64,000 nt of DNA from Sphaerospermopsis aphanizomenoides BCCUSP55 (lineage in GTDB: Bacteria > Cyanobacteriota > Cyanobacteriia > Cyanobacteriales > Nostocaceae). Where the stretch lies: NCBI RefSeq assembly GCF_001586785.1, contig NZ_LUFH02000007.1, forward strand, positions 29,899 to 93,898. Direction: 5' to 3'. The translations under genes were made by a program, and so were the position numbers. Positions 17,636 through 25,729 of this stretch are shown here, piece after piece. Positions within the stretch are counted from its first letter, which is position 1, and every line of letters begins with the position of its first letter. A model generated the notes under the pieces. The model was not told the DNA's origin. It did not search any database and saw only the letters and a program-made list of their open reading frames with translations.

Positions 17636-18724
17636 ATGCAGATAAAATTTTCCCTAGAACAATTACTGAAATGGTTAATTTTGACTTTACTATTTCCGCT
17701 CATTTTTCTGAATGGGTGGCTGTTATTGTCACTTTTGCAATATTTTCAACCATTGGTGACAACTTTGGTTTTAGCAATTTTGCTGGCTTTTATTTTAAAC
17801 TATCCCGTTTCTGTGGTTCAGCAATGGGGAATGAAGCGTAACTATGCGGTAACTTTAGTTGTGTTATTAACGGTGATAATTTTAGCTGCTGTAGGTATCA
17901 CTTTGATACCTAATATTTTACAGCAATTTCACGAAATGGTTAAATTATTGCCTCAGTGGATTGAAACCAGTGTAGCTAAACTGCAAAATTTAAATATTTG
18001 GTTTTTTGGTCAAAGATGGCAACTAGATTTAAGTCAAATATTCACTAATATTATCAATCGTTTACCTAATGAATTAGAGTATATTTCTGATCAGCTTTTT
18101 AGTTTAATTATTAATACAATTGACAGTATTTCTGAAACATTAATTACAGGAGTTTTGACTATTTATCTATTAATAGATGGTGAGAGAATAGTTGAGGGAT
18201 TTTTGAAAAAATTACCTGTAGAGTTTGGTCAAGCTGTAAAACATTCTCTCCAGCAAAATTTTCAAAATTACTTGATTGGTCAGATTAGTTTAGCTTTGTT
18301 GATGGGAATTTCCCAAACATTGATGTTTTTAGTGTTCCGAGTTCAGTTTGGGTTACTTTTTGGTTTAAGTGTAGGAATTTTCAGCTTAATTCCTTTTGGA
18401 GACGTTGTTAGTTTAATAGTCATAATTTTGATTGTCGCTTCCCATGATTTCTGGTTAGCGGTAAAAATTTTAGTTGTAGCTGTTGTGATTGATCAATTAA
18501 TTGATCAAGCGATCGCACCCCGTCTTTTGGGTAAATTTACAGGTATTAGACCAATTTGGGTAATAATTTCTTTACTGGTGGGAACTTATATCGCTGGGGT
18601 TTTAGGTTTATTAATTGCTGTACCTGTGGCAGGTGTTATCAAAGATACTATAGATGCTATCTCTGGTGAGGTTGAAAATGAAGCAGGACTAGAGATTTCA
18701 GAAGCATCAGGAAGAAAAGAGTAG
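17636..18724 (+). CDS. AI-2E family transporter (PerM-like permease)
   Basis: 362 aa with about eight hydrophobic segments and the family pattern. The N-terminal pair of helices is followed by a basic-amphipathic region (NILQQFHEMVKLLPQWIE), and the C-terminal block contains SLIPFGDVVSL and DQLIDQAIAPRLLGK, then two terminal helices. The family includes autoinducer-2 exporters and Na+/H+ antiporter-like members. The substrate here is unknown. The last about 20 residues are acidic and cytoplasmic. No operon partner is visible. Confidence 0.88.
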   Translation: MQIKFSLEQLLKWLILTLLFPLIFLNGWLLLSLLQYFQPLVTTLVLAILLAFILNYPVSVVQQWGMKRNYAVTLVVLLTVIILAAVGITLIPNILQQFHEMVKLLPQWIETSVAKLQNLNIWFFGQRWQLDLSQIFTNIINRLPNELEYISDQLFSLIINTIDSISETLITGVLTIYLLIDGERIVEGFLKKLPVEFGQAVKHSLQQNFQNYLIGQISLALLMGISQTLMFLVFRVQFGLLFGLSVGIFSLIPFGDVVSLIVIILIVASHDFWLAVKILVVAVVIDQLIDQAIAPRLLGKFTGIRPIWVIISLLVGTYIAGVLGLLIAVPVAGVIKDTIDAISGEVENEAGLEISEASGRKE

Positions 18725-19091
18725 GCTAATTGATTAGCAGATATTAATTAGCTTATATCTCTGAATAGAAAAACTAATAACTTGATTTGCATTTATTCCT
18801 CAAAATCGTAGTCATAGTTACATACAATCCCTGCAAGCATAGATAACATTAAAAAAATATTGTACTGGAAGAAAGCATTTTGAGAACAACCATTTTTGTT
18901 CTCTGTTTGTCTTCTACTCTCGCGGATCACCGCATATAGGAGTCTATCTTCTTCAGAATTTACCTGAGTTTAATAATATCAAATTCCTCTAGTCTAATCT
19001 TTTAGGCTAATAAGTTCTTCCACAAGATTGAGGCAGGTATTTACACAATCCTGTCATGATGCAACATAAGCTAAACGTAAAGGAGTTTACC
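18725..19091. other. Gene-free spacer
   Basis: 367 nt. It starts with a small dyad GCTAATTGATTAGC just after the permease stop. The rest is A/T-rich with no tRNA, no obvious sRNA hairpin and no coding similarity. The promoter of the 19092 gene must lie at its right side. Confidence 0.5.
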
Positions 19092-19349
19092 ATGCAAAGA
19101 CAAATGTGCTGGTTATCTAAGTCTAGCAGCGATGAAGAGAAAATTTTGCATTTGCAAACTGCACCCGGTCAACCTTGGCGACCTTACACTGCATTTCCTC
19201 AATTTTCCGTTCCCGATTATCAAATACCAGGTGGTTCTAAGGGTTGGGCAACTTATCAAAAACTCTTGAAAGCAGGCTGGAATTTAGTTCCTAGCGCACG
19301 GGCAAACGAGTTTAGCAATGACTTAGCAGAGTCAACTGTGCAAAGTTAA
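19092..19349 (+). CDS. Small conserved-type protein of unknown function
   Basis: 85 aa. I chose the ATG at 19092 because AAAGGAGTTTACC lies directly in front of it. The frame is open back to 19056, but the extra 12 residues are unlike a coding start. The protein is soluble with several Trp and Pro residues (PGQPWRPYTAFPQFSVPDYQIPGG, cited as landmarks PWRPYTAFP and GGSKGWATYQ). The middle looks like a compact domain, and the ends are polar. I do not recognise the family. It is convergent with ggt. Confidence 0.6.
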   Translation: MQRQMCWLSKSSSDEEKILHLQTAPGQPWRPYTAFPQFSVPDYQIPGGSKGWATYQKLLKAGWNLVPSARANEFSNDLAESTVQS

Positions 19350-19357
19350 TAACCTTG

Positions 19358-21109
19358 TTAATCACCTTTAGCTAAACCTTCACCACGGGGATCTGCGACT
19401 CCTTCTAGGAAATTATTGTCTGTAATCGCAATTGCATTTGCATTACCCCAAGGTGCAGCTTCTGTAATTTTGTGTCCTCGACGGCGTAAGTCTTGCAAGG
19501 TTAACGCTTCTAAACCCCATGTTTCCACTCGCAACTCATCAGGTAGCCACTGGTGATGTATGCGTGGAACAGATACGGCTGCACCTATGTCCATTTTGTA
19601 TTCCAAAACATTCAAGATAATTTGCAATACTTGAGTGATGATAGTGCTACCTCCGGGCGCACCTACAACTAAACGCAAGCGGTTGTTGGCGGTGACAATG
19701 GTGGGTGTCATACTGGAAAGTGGTGTTTTCCGAGGGGCGATGCTGTTGGCTTCGTTACCAACTAACCCAAAGGCGTTGGCAACTCCTGGTGCAGTTGCAA
19801 AATCATCCATTTCGTTATTTAAAATTATTCCTGTTCCTGGTGTGACTATTGCTGCACCAAAACCTAGGTTAACGGTGAAGGTTAAACTAACTGCATTTCT
19901 GTCTGTGTCAACTACATTTAAATGACTGGTTTCAGTTGATTCTAAAAACTTTTGATTTTTGACTTTTGACTTTTGACTTGTACTCAGTCCTGGTTTTATC
20001 TCTGCTGATGGTGTCGCCATATTCATGTTGATTTCTTGGCGACGTTTTTGGGCATAACCTGGACTAATAAGTTCAGAAACAGGAACTTTGACAAAATCAG
20101 GATCACCCAAATATTTAGCGCGATCGCTATAGGCAATTTTCATGGCTTCTACCATTAAATGGATCGCGTCTGGGTGATGCCATCCCAAAGATTTTAAGTC
20201 AGTGTCACCAATAATATTTAAAATTTGCAATAGATGTACACCACCTGATGATGGAGGTGGCATAGAACAAACTTTAGCTTGGCGGAAATTTCCACAAACA
20301 GGAGTCCGCCAAATTGGTTTATATTGTTTTAAATCTGCCAGAGTAATTAAACCTCCATTCTTAGCCATGTCATCAGCGATGATTTGGGCAATTTTTCCGG
20401 TGTAAAAACTTTGAGGATTTTGGGAAATAGTTTCTAATGTTTTAGCTAAGTCACTTTGGATTAATCTTTCTCCTGGTTGATAATATTCACCATTGCGAGT
20501 AAAGATTTTTCTAGCTGCGGGATTTTTTAGTATTGTTTGTTTGCGTTCTTCAAAGGCTGAAAGAGAACGCCAAGAAGGTCTATCACTGATAATAAAACCA
20601 TTTTTAGCAAGGGAAATAGCAGGTTTAACAACTTCCTGCCAAGGTAACTTGCCATAACGACGATGTACTTCATACATACCCGCTACAGTTCCCGGTGTTG
20701 CTACTGCTAAATAACCATCTGTACTTGCACTGGTAATCACTTTACCATTAGCATCTAAATACATATTTTTTGTAGCTTTTGTGGGTGCGCGTTCCCGAAA
20801 ATCTAAAGCTTTAATTTCTCCGGTTTTTTGAGAATGAAATAATAAGAAACCACCACCACCAATACCAGCGGAAAATGGTTCAACTACAGAAATTGCAAAG
20901 GTTGTCGCTACTGCTGCATCTACCGCATTTCCACCTTTTTTTAACATTAAAAGTCCGGCTTCACTTGCTAAAGGGTGGGCGGATGTCACCATTCCTTTTT
21001 TGCTTTTTACAGGTACGCTAATGGTGGCTGATACTGCTTGGGTGGTGAGGATAGCAGTGAGGGAGATGAAGGAGATAATGAGGTTTTGGGTTTTTGTGAT
21101 GGTGGGCAT
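19358..21109 (-). CDS. ggt: Gamma-glutamyltransferase (glutathione hydrolase)
   Basis: About 583 aa from the ATG at 21109. The frame extends to a TTG at 21124, which I consider less likely. An N-terminal export signal (LIISFISLTAILTTQAVSA) sends it to the periplasm. The large subunit shows FSAGIGGGGFLLFH and RERAPTKAT. The autocleavage site with the nucleophile Thr is in TETSHLNVVD (about residue 391), followed by the small-subunit motifs PRKTPLSSMTPTIV and GAPGGSTIITQVLQ. The enzyme cleaves glutathione and related gamma-glutamyl bonds. Just before the nucleophile the protein contains SQKSKVKNQK, which is encoded by an STRR repeat and absent from the family consensus as I know it. Confidence 0.93.
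   Translation of the reverse strand: MPTITKTQNLIISFISLTAILTTQAVSATISVPVKSKKGMVTSAHPLASEAGLLMLKKGGNAVDAAVATTFAISVVEPFSAGIGGGGFLLFHSQKTGEIKALDFRERAPTKATKNMYLDANGKVITSASTDGYLAVATPGTVAGMYEVHRRYGKLPWQEVVKPAISLAKNGFIISDRPSWRSLSAFEERKQTILKNPAARKIFTRNGEYYQPGERLIQSDLAKTLETISQNPQSFYTGKIAQIIADDMAKNGGLITLADLKQYKPIWRTPVCGNFRQAKVCSMPPPSSGGVHLLQILNIIGDTDLKSLGWHHPDAIHLMVEAMKIAYSDRAKYLGDPDFVKVPVSELISPGYAQKRRQEINMNMATPSAEIKPGLSTSQKSKVKNQKFLESTETSHLNVVDTDRNAVSLTFTVNLGFGAAIVTPGTGIILNNEMDDFATAPGVANAFGLVGNEANSIAPRKTPLSSMTPTIVTANNRLRLVVGAPGGSTIITQVLQIILNVLEYKMDIGAAVSVPRIHHQWLPDELRVETWGLEALTLQDLRRRGHKITEAAPWGNANAIAITDNNFLEGVADPRGEGLAKGD
19950..19980. repeat. TTTTGAC heptamer STRR inside ggt
   Basis: Four units (TTTTGAT, then three TTTTGAC) occupy 19950-19977 within the ggt coding region. 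The reading frame is kept, and the tract encodes a Lys-rich insertion about 7-15 residues before the catalytic Thr. Confidence 0.8.
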
Positions 21110-21120
21110 TTTTAATAAAT

Positions 21121-22249
21121 TCAACTGCTAATATTTACATCTTTTTGAAGTAGTTCTTTTGCATAGTCTGACAGTGATTTTTGTTCACCTTCTATAGCCC
21201 AATAATCAGGACCAGGAAAATCCCCTTTTCTTACGGGAATAGGACTTACGCAAGATATGACTAAAAGCCTTATTCTTTCGTAGGGGTAATTCATGAATTA
21301 CCCCTACTTGCTTGCGTTCTGTTTTGCGTAAGTCCTGGGGAACATTATGATGTTCACAAATTTTGCTACAAAGCGTACTCAATGAGTAATTTTCCCCGTC
21401 AAGATCCCATTTAAAATTTTTCTGTATTGCTTGGAAAGTAGCATCTTTAGCATCTTTATCAATATCGTTAATATTTAATCCAGGCTTGGGAGACTGTCTC
21501 AAGTAAATTCTCGTTCCATCCTTAAGTTTACCATAATCTATAAGTATTTTTATACTCTTTTCCCTTCGTTGTTGATTAGATGCTTCACGTACTGCTTGAT
21601 TAGTTTTTTCTCTACTTTTAACTTGATAGTCTTGAGCAGAAGACAAAGGAATTATTTGCTCGATATTTAAGAAGATTTCATTATTAATCTCATATAACTT
21701 TAGTTTTATGCAGCGAATATCAATACCCTGTTCATTTAGCCACAATACAGTTGTAGTAATTTCCTGAGAAAAGCTAGGAGCTATTAATATAATATGTGGT
21801 GTATTACTAATTAAAACTTCTTCATCATCTTCCAAAGCTAGAAATTTTTTAATGTCTGAACGTGCGTTATTTACGTCTTCTTCTGGTTTAGTCAGTTTAG
21901 TTAGGAATTCTTCGTAAGCATTGACAACAGCTTCAAAATCCATAGTAGAAACCATTGCTGCATATCGAATAGCTTGAAGTTCACTTTGTCCAGCGTCTTC
22001 TCCTCGTTTCAACTCAATTACTACTAAATTAGCATTTTTATCTAACGCCAGTAAATCAATTCTGCGTTTGCTATCTTCCCAGTTACCAAATTCTTCTGCA
22101 ATAATCAATTAATCTGGATCTATGGATTGAATATTATCTCTAAATAATGGTTGTAAGTGTTGTCTTTCCAGAATTTGACTATTGACAAAATTGCCAGGGT
22201 GGAGTTTTTCGCATGTTTTTTAGATTGTATCAACTTGGTAAAAAGGCAT
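21121..22249 (-). pseudogene. PD-(D/E)XK/DUF91-like nuclease gene broken by stops and a MITE
   Basis: The original gene can be read from an ATG at 22249 (MPFYQVDTI). It has an in-frame TAA after residue 9 and another at codon 47 (..QSIDPD*LIIAEEFGNW..). After the second stop there is a long open frame to the MITE at 21240-21337, and past the element the tail resumes in another frame (GDFPGPDYWAIEGEQ) to a TGA at 21121. The core shows the nuclease pattern RRIDLLALD...LVVIELKRGED, matching NucS/DUF91-type PD-(D/E)XK proteins. The frame 21206-22108 taken alone would be a false gene model beginning at TTG. The ggt start follows about 11 nt downstream. Confidence 0.78.
21240..21337. mobile_element. 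MITE with 13-bp terminal inverted repeats and a 28-bp internal palindrome
   Basis: The termini AGGACTTACGCAA (21241-21253) and TTGCGTAAGTCCT (21324-21336) are perfect inverted repeats. GGGAA at 21235-21239 and at 21338-21342 could be a 5-bp target duplication. The centre is a perfect 28-bp palindrome at 21280-21307 (GTAGGGGTAATTCA and its complement). No ORF fits inside. The element splits the nuclease-like gene described above. Confidence 0.75.
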
Positions 22250-22348
22250 ATTATCTAATTTTCAGAAATATTGTAAAAATATTATATGATAAATATGTTA
22301 TTTGTTATCACAAATTATAATTTCTTTATTGGAGGTTAATTTAATTTT

Positions 22349-22492
22349 ATGAATCAGGAAATAATGATATTAAGTAAAGAAGATCAAAAGGTTTTTCTTG
22401 CAGCATTACTTAACCCACCTCAACCCAGTTTAAAATTAATTAATGCTGCTGAACGATATAAGAAATATGTACTCAAATCACTGAAACAGTAA
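22349..22492 (+). pseudogene. C-terminal remnant of a DUF1778 (TacA-type) antitoxin
   Basis: A 47-aa ORF with a good SD (GGAGG at 22331-22335) encodes a segment typical of the C-terminus of DUF1778 antitoxins (LSKEDQKVFLAALLNPPQP, then INAAERYKKY). In TacAT-type systems this C-terminal part wraps around the GNAT acetyltransferase toxin. The N-terminal ribbon-helix-helix DNA-binding domain is missing, and no acetyltransferase gene follows. It may still be translated, but it is best read as a relic. Confidence 0.65.
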
Positions 22493-22510
22493 TTTATCAA
22501 TTGTTTATCT

Positions 22511-22632
22511 GTTAGCTACCATACCTGCCCGGAACTAAAGTTCCGGTCTAATAGCTCAAGTCCACTAAAGTGAACTGGGGAATTTTAAAATTATTTAGTC
22601 ATCTTTAGATGACTTTAGCTATTAGCTAGAAA
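22511..22632. repeat. Cluster of three perfect palindromes sharing an ACTAAAGT/CTTTAG core
   Basis: CCGGAACT-AA-AGTTCCGG at 22529-22546, then an AGTxCACT-AA-AGTGxACT dyad at about 22558-22575, then AGTCATCT-TT-AGATGACT at 22597-22614. They are flanked by GTTAGCTA on the left and CTATTAGCTAG on the right. The set has the form of a small non-autonomous palindromic element (REP/MITE-like). The surrounding 22493-22692 region has no other content. Confidence 0.6.
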
Positions 22633-22692
22633 ATTGATTTTCTTGCGGGTTATAGGTAGGATCCAAAAATCCATAACAGAATTAATTACGAA

Positions 22693-23037
22693 TCATTCCC
22701 GACTCACAAACACAAACCCCCGCGTTTTTCCTGAATCAGAATCAACCGTATTCATTGCTTTATATAAATCAGCCGCTTTTACCCAAATCGGTGGATATTT
22801 ATAACGGGAAACATCCAGAATCAAAAATCTATCAGTTGCCTCATTATATGCAGCTAAAGGCGAAATATGTCTGCCTCTTTCCTGTCCTATTTCTTTACGT
22901 AAATAGTTAACAATTACAAAATTTCCTGGTTGTTTTAAATTCTCTGCTGCTAAGTTTCTAATGACATTTCCAGCAGCTAATGAGAATCCTATAATTAAAG
23001 TTTGAATGCAGATTTTTAGATGATTTCTATGTTTCAT
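22693..23037 (-). pseudogene. Internally deleted phytochelatin synthase-like gene
   Basis: 114 aa. The residues after about 28 match the C-terminal half of the cyanobacterial phytochelatin synthase-like protein (about 240 aa in Nostoc). They keep the catalytic His (GRHISPLAAYN) and Asp (RFLILDVSRY) and the tail WVKAADLYKAMNTVDS. The N-terminal part is only a hydrophobic export-like segment, and the block with the catalytic Cys (family motif QxYCGVAS) is missing, as is everything between. The product cannot carry out the papain-type cleavage of glutathione. An in-frame internal deletion of roughly 110-130 codons is the simplest explanation. Confidence 0.75.
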
Positions 23038-23164
23038 TTTTGAACCAAACTTTGTAAATTTTTAACTGTCTGCCCAGAAGTGTTGAATGTTAAAAAAGAG
23101 GTGATAAAAAGAGCAGCGAAATATGATAAATTTTGGGCGAAGCATTAAAACAAATTGATTAATA

Positions 23165-23760
23165 ATGATTATCAATTCTTTTCCCAAGATTGTCAAAGAC
23201 ATCCTAGGGTTGCCAAAAAATGATTATCCGGTTTTGAATACCCGTCTTTACGTTGAGTGTTGGTTGGCTTATGCCTTGAATAATAGTTTAACAAGTATGA
23301 GGGACTTATTTAAAAGATTAAACAATACAGGGATTGATGTAAGGATTTCGACCTTTTCCAAGGCTAACACACACAGAAGTCAAGAAATCTTCCAAAAGAT
23401 TTATCATCAATTGAATAAATTAGTCCAGAAAAAAGCCCACAGTTACATGATAAATACGCCATTTCTCCAATTGATTCAACAGTAATTACGTTAACAAGTA
23501 AGTTACTATGGCTTCTAGGTCATCATCAGGTAAAACTTTTTAGCTCCCTCAATCTGTCAACAGGAAGTCCAGAAGATAATTTGATAAATTTTGGTCATAA
23601 TCATGATTATAAATTTGGTATGGCTACGCTACGCAAGCTATAACAAATAATGTCTTACTGACCACTAGATGCAGTAGGGGTAATGGATAGGGGATTTGCG
23701 GTACTAATTTTTATGCAAGAATTAGTGCAAAAAGACAAATATTTTGTAACGATATTCAAC
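23165..23760 (+). pseudogene. IS4-type transposase remnant
   Basis: The first 106 codons (23165-23485) give the N-terminal region of a cyanobacterial IS4-like transposase (landmarks YVECWLAYALNNSLTSMRDL and FSKANTHRSQEIFQ). A frameshift near 23480 moves the continuation to another frame (DSTVITLTSKLLWLLGHHQ, with the first catalytic-type Asp), up to INFGHNHDYKFG. A short interruption follows at about 23620-23665 with a GGCTACGCTACGC repeat. Then comes VGVMDRGF and QELVQKDKYFV before the similarity ends. The element is dead, and no clear right end was found. Confidence 0.75.
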
Positions 23761-23862
23761 ATTTTTATAATAATTATTAATAATTGAAAATTGGTTGATC
23801 ATGGTGATGGTAATATTGACCTTGGCAAATTGATTAAGTTGTTAGAACATCATTAAAATTCC
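23761..23862. other. Spacer with an orphan C-terminal coding fragment
   Basis: Between the transposase remnant and the oxidase gene, 23791-23856 reads as an open tail (DHGDGNIDLGKLIKLLEHH, then TAA). It could be the end of another lost gene, but it is too short to assign. Confidence 0.3.
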
Positions 23863-25125
23863 ATGTTAAAGTTTAATCGTCGTCAGTTTTTATGGCGTAG
23901 TGCTTTGATGTTAGCAACTACAACTAGTTATCATCAAGTAATAGCAGCAACAGCGAAAACACCAGGAGCATTAGAACCAACAAAATCTCCTCAAAATGTA
24001 ATTATTATTGGTGCGGGTATTTCCGGTTTAGTCGCTGCTTATGAATTAGTTGCTGCTGGCCATCAAGTGAGAATTTTAGAAGCTCGTCAGCGCACAGGAG
24101 GAAGAGTTTTAACTTTAAGAAATAAATTTAGTTATGGAGATTTTTTTGATGTTGGTGCTTGTAGAATTCCTTCTACTCATAATTTAACTTTTGCTTATAC
24201 TCAACATTTTGGTTTAAATTTGAAGCCTTTCTATCCCAATAAGGGTTTATATGTATCTTTGAATAAAGGAAAAAGGACTTTATCATCATTGGATGAATTA
24301 GAAAAACAAAGGGAAAATTTAGCTAGAGCAACTACCCAAGTGGACAGGGTACAAAGATCAGTAGGAAAAATACAGGAATGGAAAAAAATAGATCAAGGTT
24401 TAGATTTATTACCAACTGCTTTTGCTAAGTCTTTAACAGGGAAAATTTATTTGGGAGATGCGGTTATTCGTGTGGAACAAAATTCTTTAGGAGTGAGAGT
24501 TTTTTGTCAATCAGGAAAGGTTTATTATGGTGATTGTGTAGTTTGTACTGTTCCGTTAACTGTATTAGAAAAAATTAGTTTTGATCCTGCTCTTTCTTCA
24601 GAAAAACAAACTGCTATGATTGGTGGTTATAATTATCGTGCTGCTACCAGAATGTTTGTAGAATATCCTGAAAGATTTTGGGAAAAAGATAATTTGAATG
24701 GTTGGGCAATGATTAGCGATCACCCTGAAGAACTATGGCAACCTACTTGGGATATTAATAGTAAACGTGGCATATTACACGGTTATCTAAAAGATAAAAG
24801 TGCCTTAGAAATGGATGCTTTAAAACCTGATGAAAGATTACGTAAATTACTACAAAGATGGGCAGAAATTCTCCCAGGAGCTAATCAATATCCAGTGAGA
24901 GAATTTAATTATTCTTGGCATAATGATCCTTGGGTAAAAGCAGGTTGGGCTTATCCTACTATTGATCAAGAAGACAAATTATTTCAGGAAATTGGTAGGA
25001 GAGAAGGGAAAATATATTTTGCGGGCGAACATACTTCTGTAATTAGAGGATGGATACAAGGAGCATTAGAATCAGGAATTAAAACTGCTCAACAAATTCA
25101 TAATTCCGTACATTTATCGAGGTAG
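23863..25125 (+). CDS. FAD-dependent amine/L-amino-acid oxidase family protein, shortened
   Basis: 420 aa. A Tat-like signal RRQFLWRSALML precedes the FAD dinucleotide fold NVIIIGAGISGLVAAYEL and EARQRTGGRV. The C-terminal FAD motif GKIYFAGEHTS and IQGALESGIKTA are intact. Homologues of this family are commonly about 450-500 aa. The region after residue about 150 jumps from QRENLARATTQVDRVQ directly to KKIDQGLDLLPTAFA, so part of the helical substrate domain seems to be missing. The frame is open and both FAD-binding ends are conserved, so the protein may fold, but its catalytic competence is uncertain. It lies in a stretch of decayed genes. Confidence 0.75.
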   Translation: MLKFNRRQFLWRSALMLATTTSYHQVIAATAKTPGALEPTKSPQNVIIIGAGISGLVAAYELVAAGHQVRILEARQRTGGRVLTLRNKFSYGDFFDVGACRIPSTHNLTFAYTQHFGLNLKPFYPNKGLYVSLNKGKRTLSSLDELEKQRENLARATTQVDRVQRSVGKIQEWKKIDQGLDLLPTAFAKSLTGKIYLGDAVIRVEQNSLGVRVFCQSGKVYYGDCVVCTVPLTVLEKISFDPALSSEKQTAMIGGYNYRAATRMFVEYPERFWEKDNLNGWAMISDHPEELWQPTWDINSKRGILHGYLKDKSALEMDALKPDERLRKLLQRWAEILPGANQYPVREFNYSWHNDPWVKAGWAYPTIDQEDKLFQEIGRREGKIYFAGEHTSVIRGWIQGALESGIKTAQQIHNSVHLSR

Positions 25126-25189
25126 TAATGTCAGTCAAAATTTAAAGGTCAAAAGTCTAGTATATCTCATAAAATCAACTATAATAAAT

Positions 25190-25498
25190 GTGTCAGAAAG
25201 AGCTAAAGTTGAACCGTGGGTAATTTTTGCTAATTCTACCCTTTCACCAGCTTTATTTATAGCAGAAAAACGGGAAAAAGAAATGCCCAGTTTACTGGCG
25301 GCACTTAATCAAATTTTGCACCAACAATCATTTGTATTAAGTGAAAAACTCACTGGTGGATATATAGCAGTTGCTTACTATTTGCATTCTGCAAAATTAC
25401 TCTTATCGGTCGATTATAGTCAATATCCTAGTATTGTTGCATATCTGGATAAAATATCAGCAAGACCAGCATTTAAAAATACTGTAGGCAATCGGTAA
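25190..25498 (+). pseudogene. C-terminal fragment of a glutathione S-transferase
   Basis: 102 aa opening at a GTG. It covers only the all-helical C-terminal domain of a GST-fold protein (RAKVEPWVIFANSTLSPALF, then VAYYLHSAKLLLSVDYSQYP and YLDKISARPAF). The N-terminal thioredoxin-like glutathione-binding domain is absent. The usual L(S/T)xADI N-capping segment is altered to LTGGYIAV. There is no clear SD. I read it as a truncated gene in the degraded zone. Confidence 0.65.
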
Positions 25499-25512
25499 TT
25501 TGTGATTTTCTT

Positions 25513-25531
25513 AGAGGTAATAACTACCTCT
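25513..25531 (+). terminator. Short hairpin after the GST fragment
   Basis: AGAGGTA (25513-25519) and TACCTCT (25525-25531) form a 7-bp stem with a 5-nt loop, followed by TTACC. It is weak as an intrinsic terminator. Confidence 0.4.
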
Positions 25532-25697
25532 TTACCACTTTAAAATTACTGTGATCTTCCTTTGCTTACTTTGCATAATTTGCGGTTAATTCAATCAAGA
25601 ATATTTGGTAACTAAACCGTGACATGAGTAATTTAAATATTATCAATCCCCGATTTTTTCCAGAAGTTGGGTATCTGTTTTTGGATGTAATTTATGT

Positions 25698-25717
25698 TAT
25701 AATACCAACTAAGTTGG
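25698..25717 (+). promoter_or_regulatory. -10 element with a palindrome at the expected transcription start of modBC
   Basis: TATAAT at 25698-25703 is followed by CCAACT-A-AGTTGG at 25705-25717, a 6+1+6 palindrome located where transcription would begin, 13 nt before the modBC ATG at 25730. No good -35 is seen at the standard spacing, which is common for activator-dependent cyanobacterial promoters. The palindrome could be an operator or a leader hairpin. Confidence 0.45.
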
Positions 25718-25729
25718 ATTTAAAAAAAT

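Noticed and set aside
18725..19091. Possible tRNA or small RNA gene in the spacer
   Set aside because: I found no cloverleaf or T-arm consensus (GGTTCRA) and no stable hairpin with a T-run.
21206..22108. An intact 300-aa nuclease-like gene from TTG 22108
   Set aside because: Recognisable family sequence continues upstream across in-frame stops, and the last residues come from a MITE, so it is a pseudogene.
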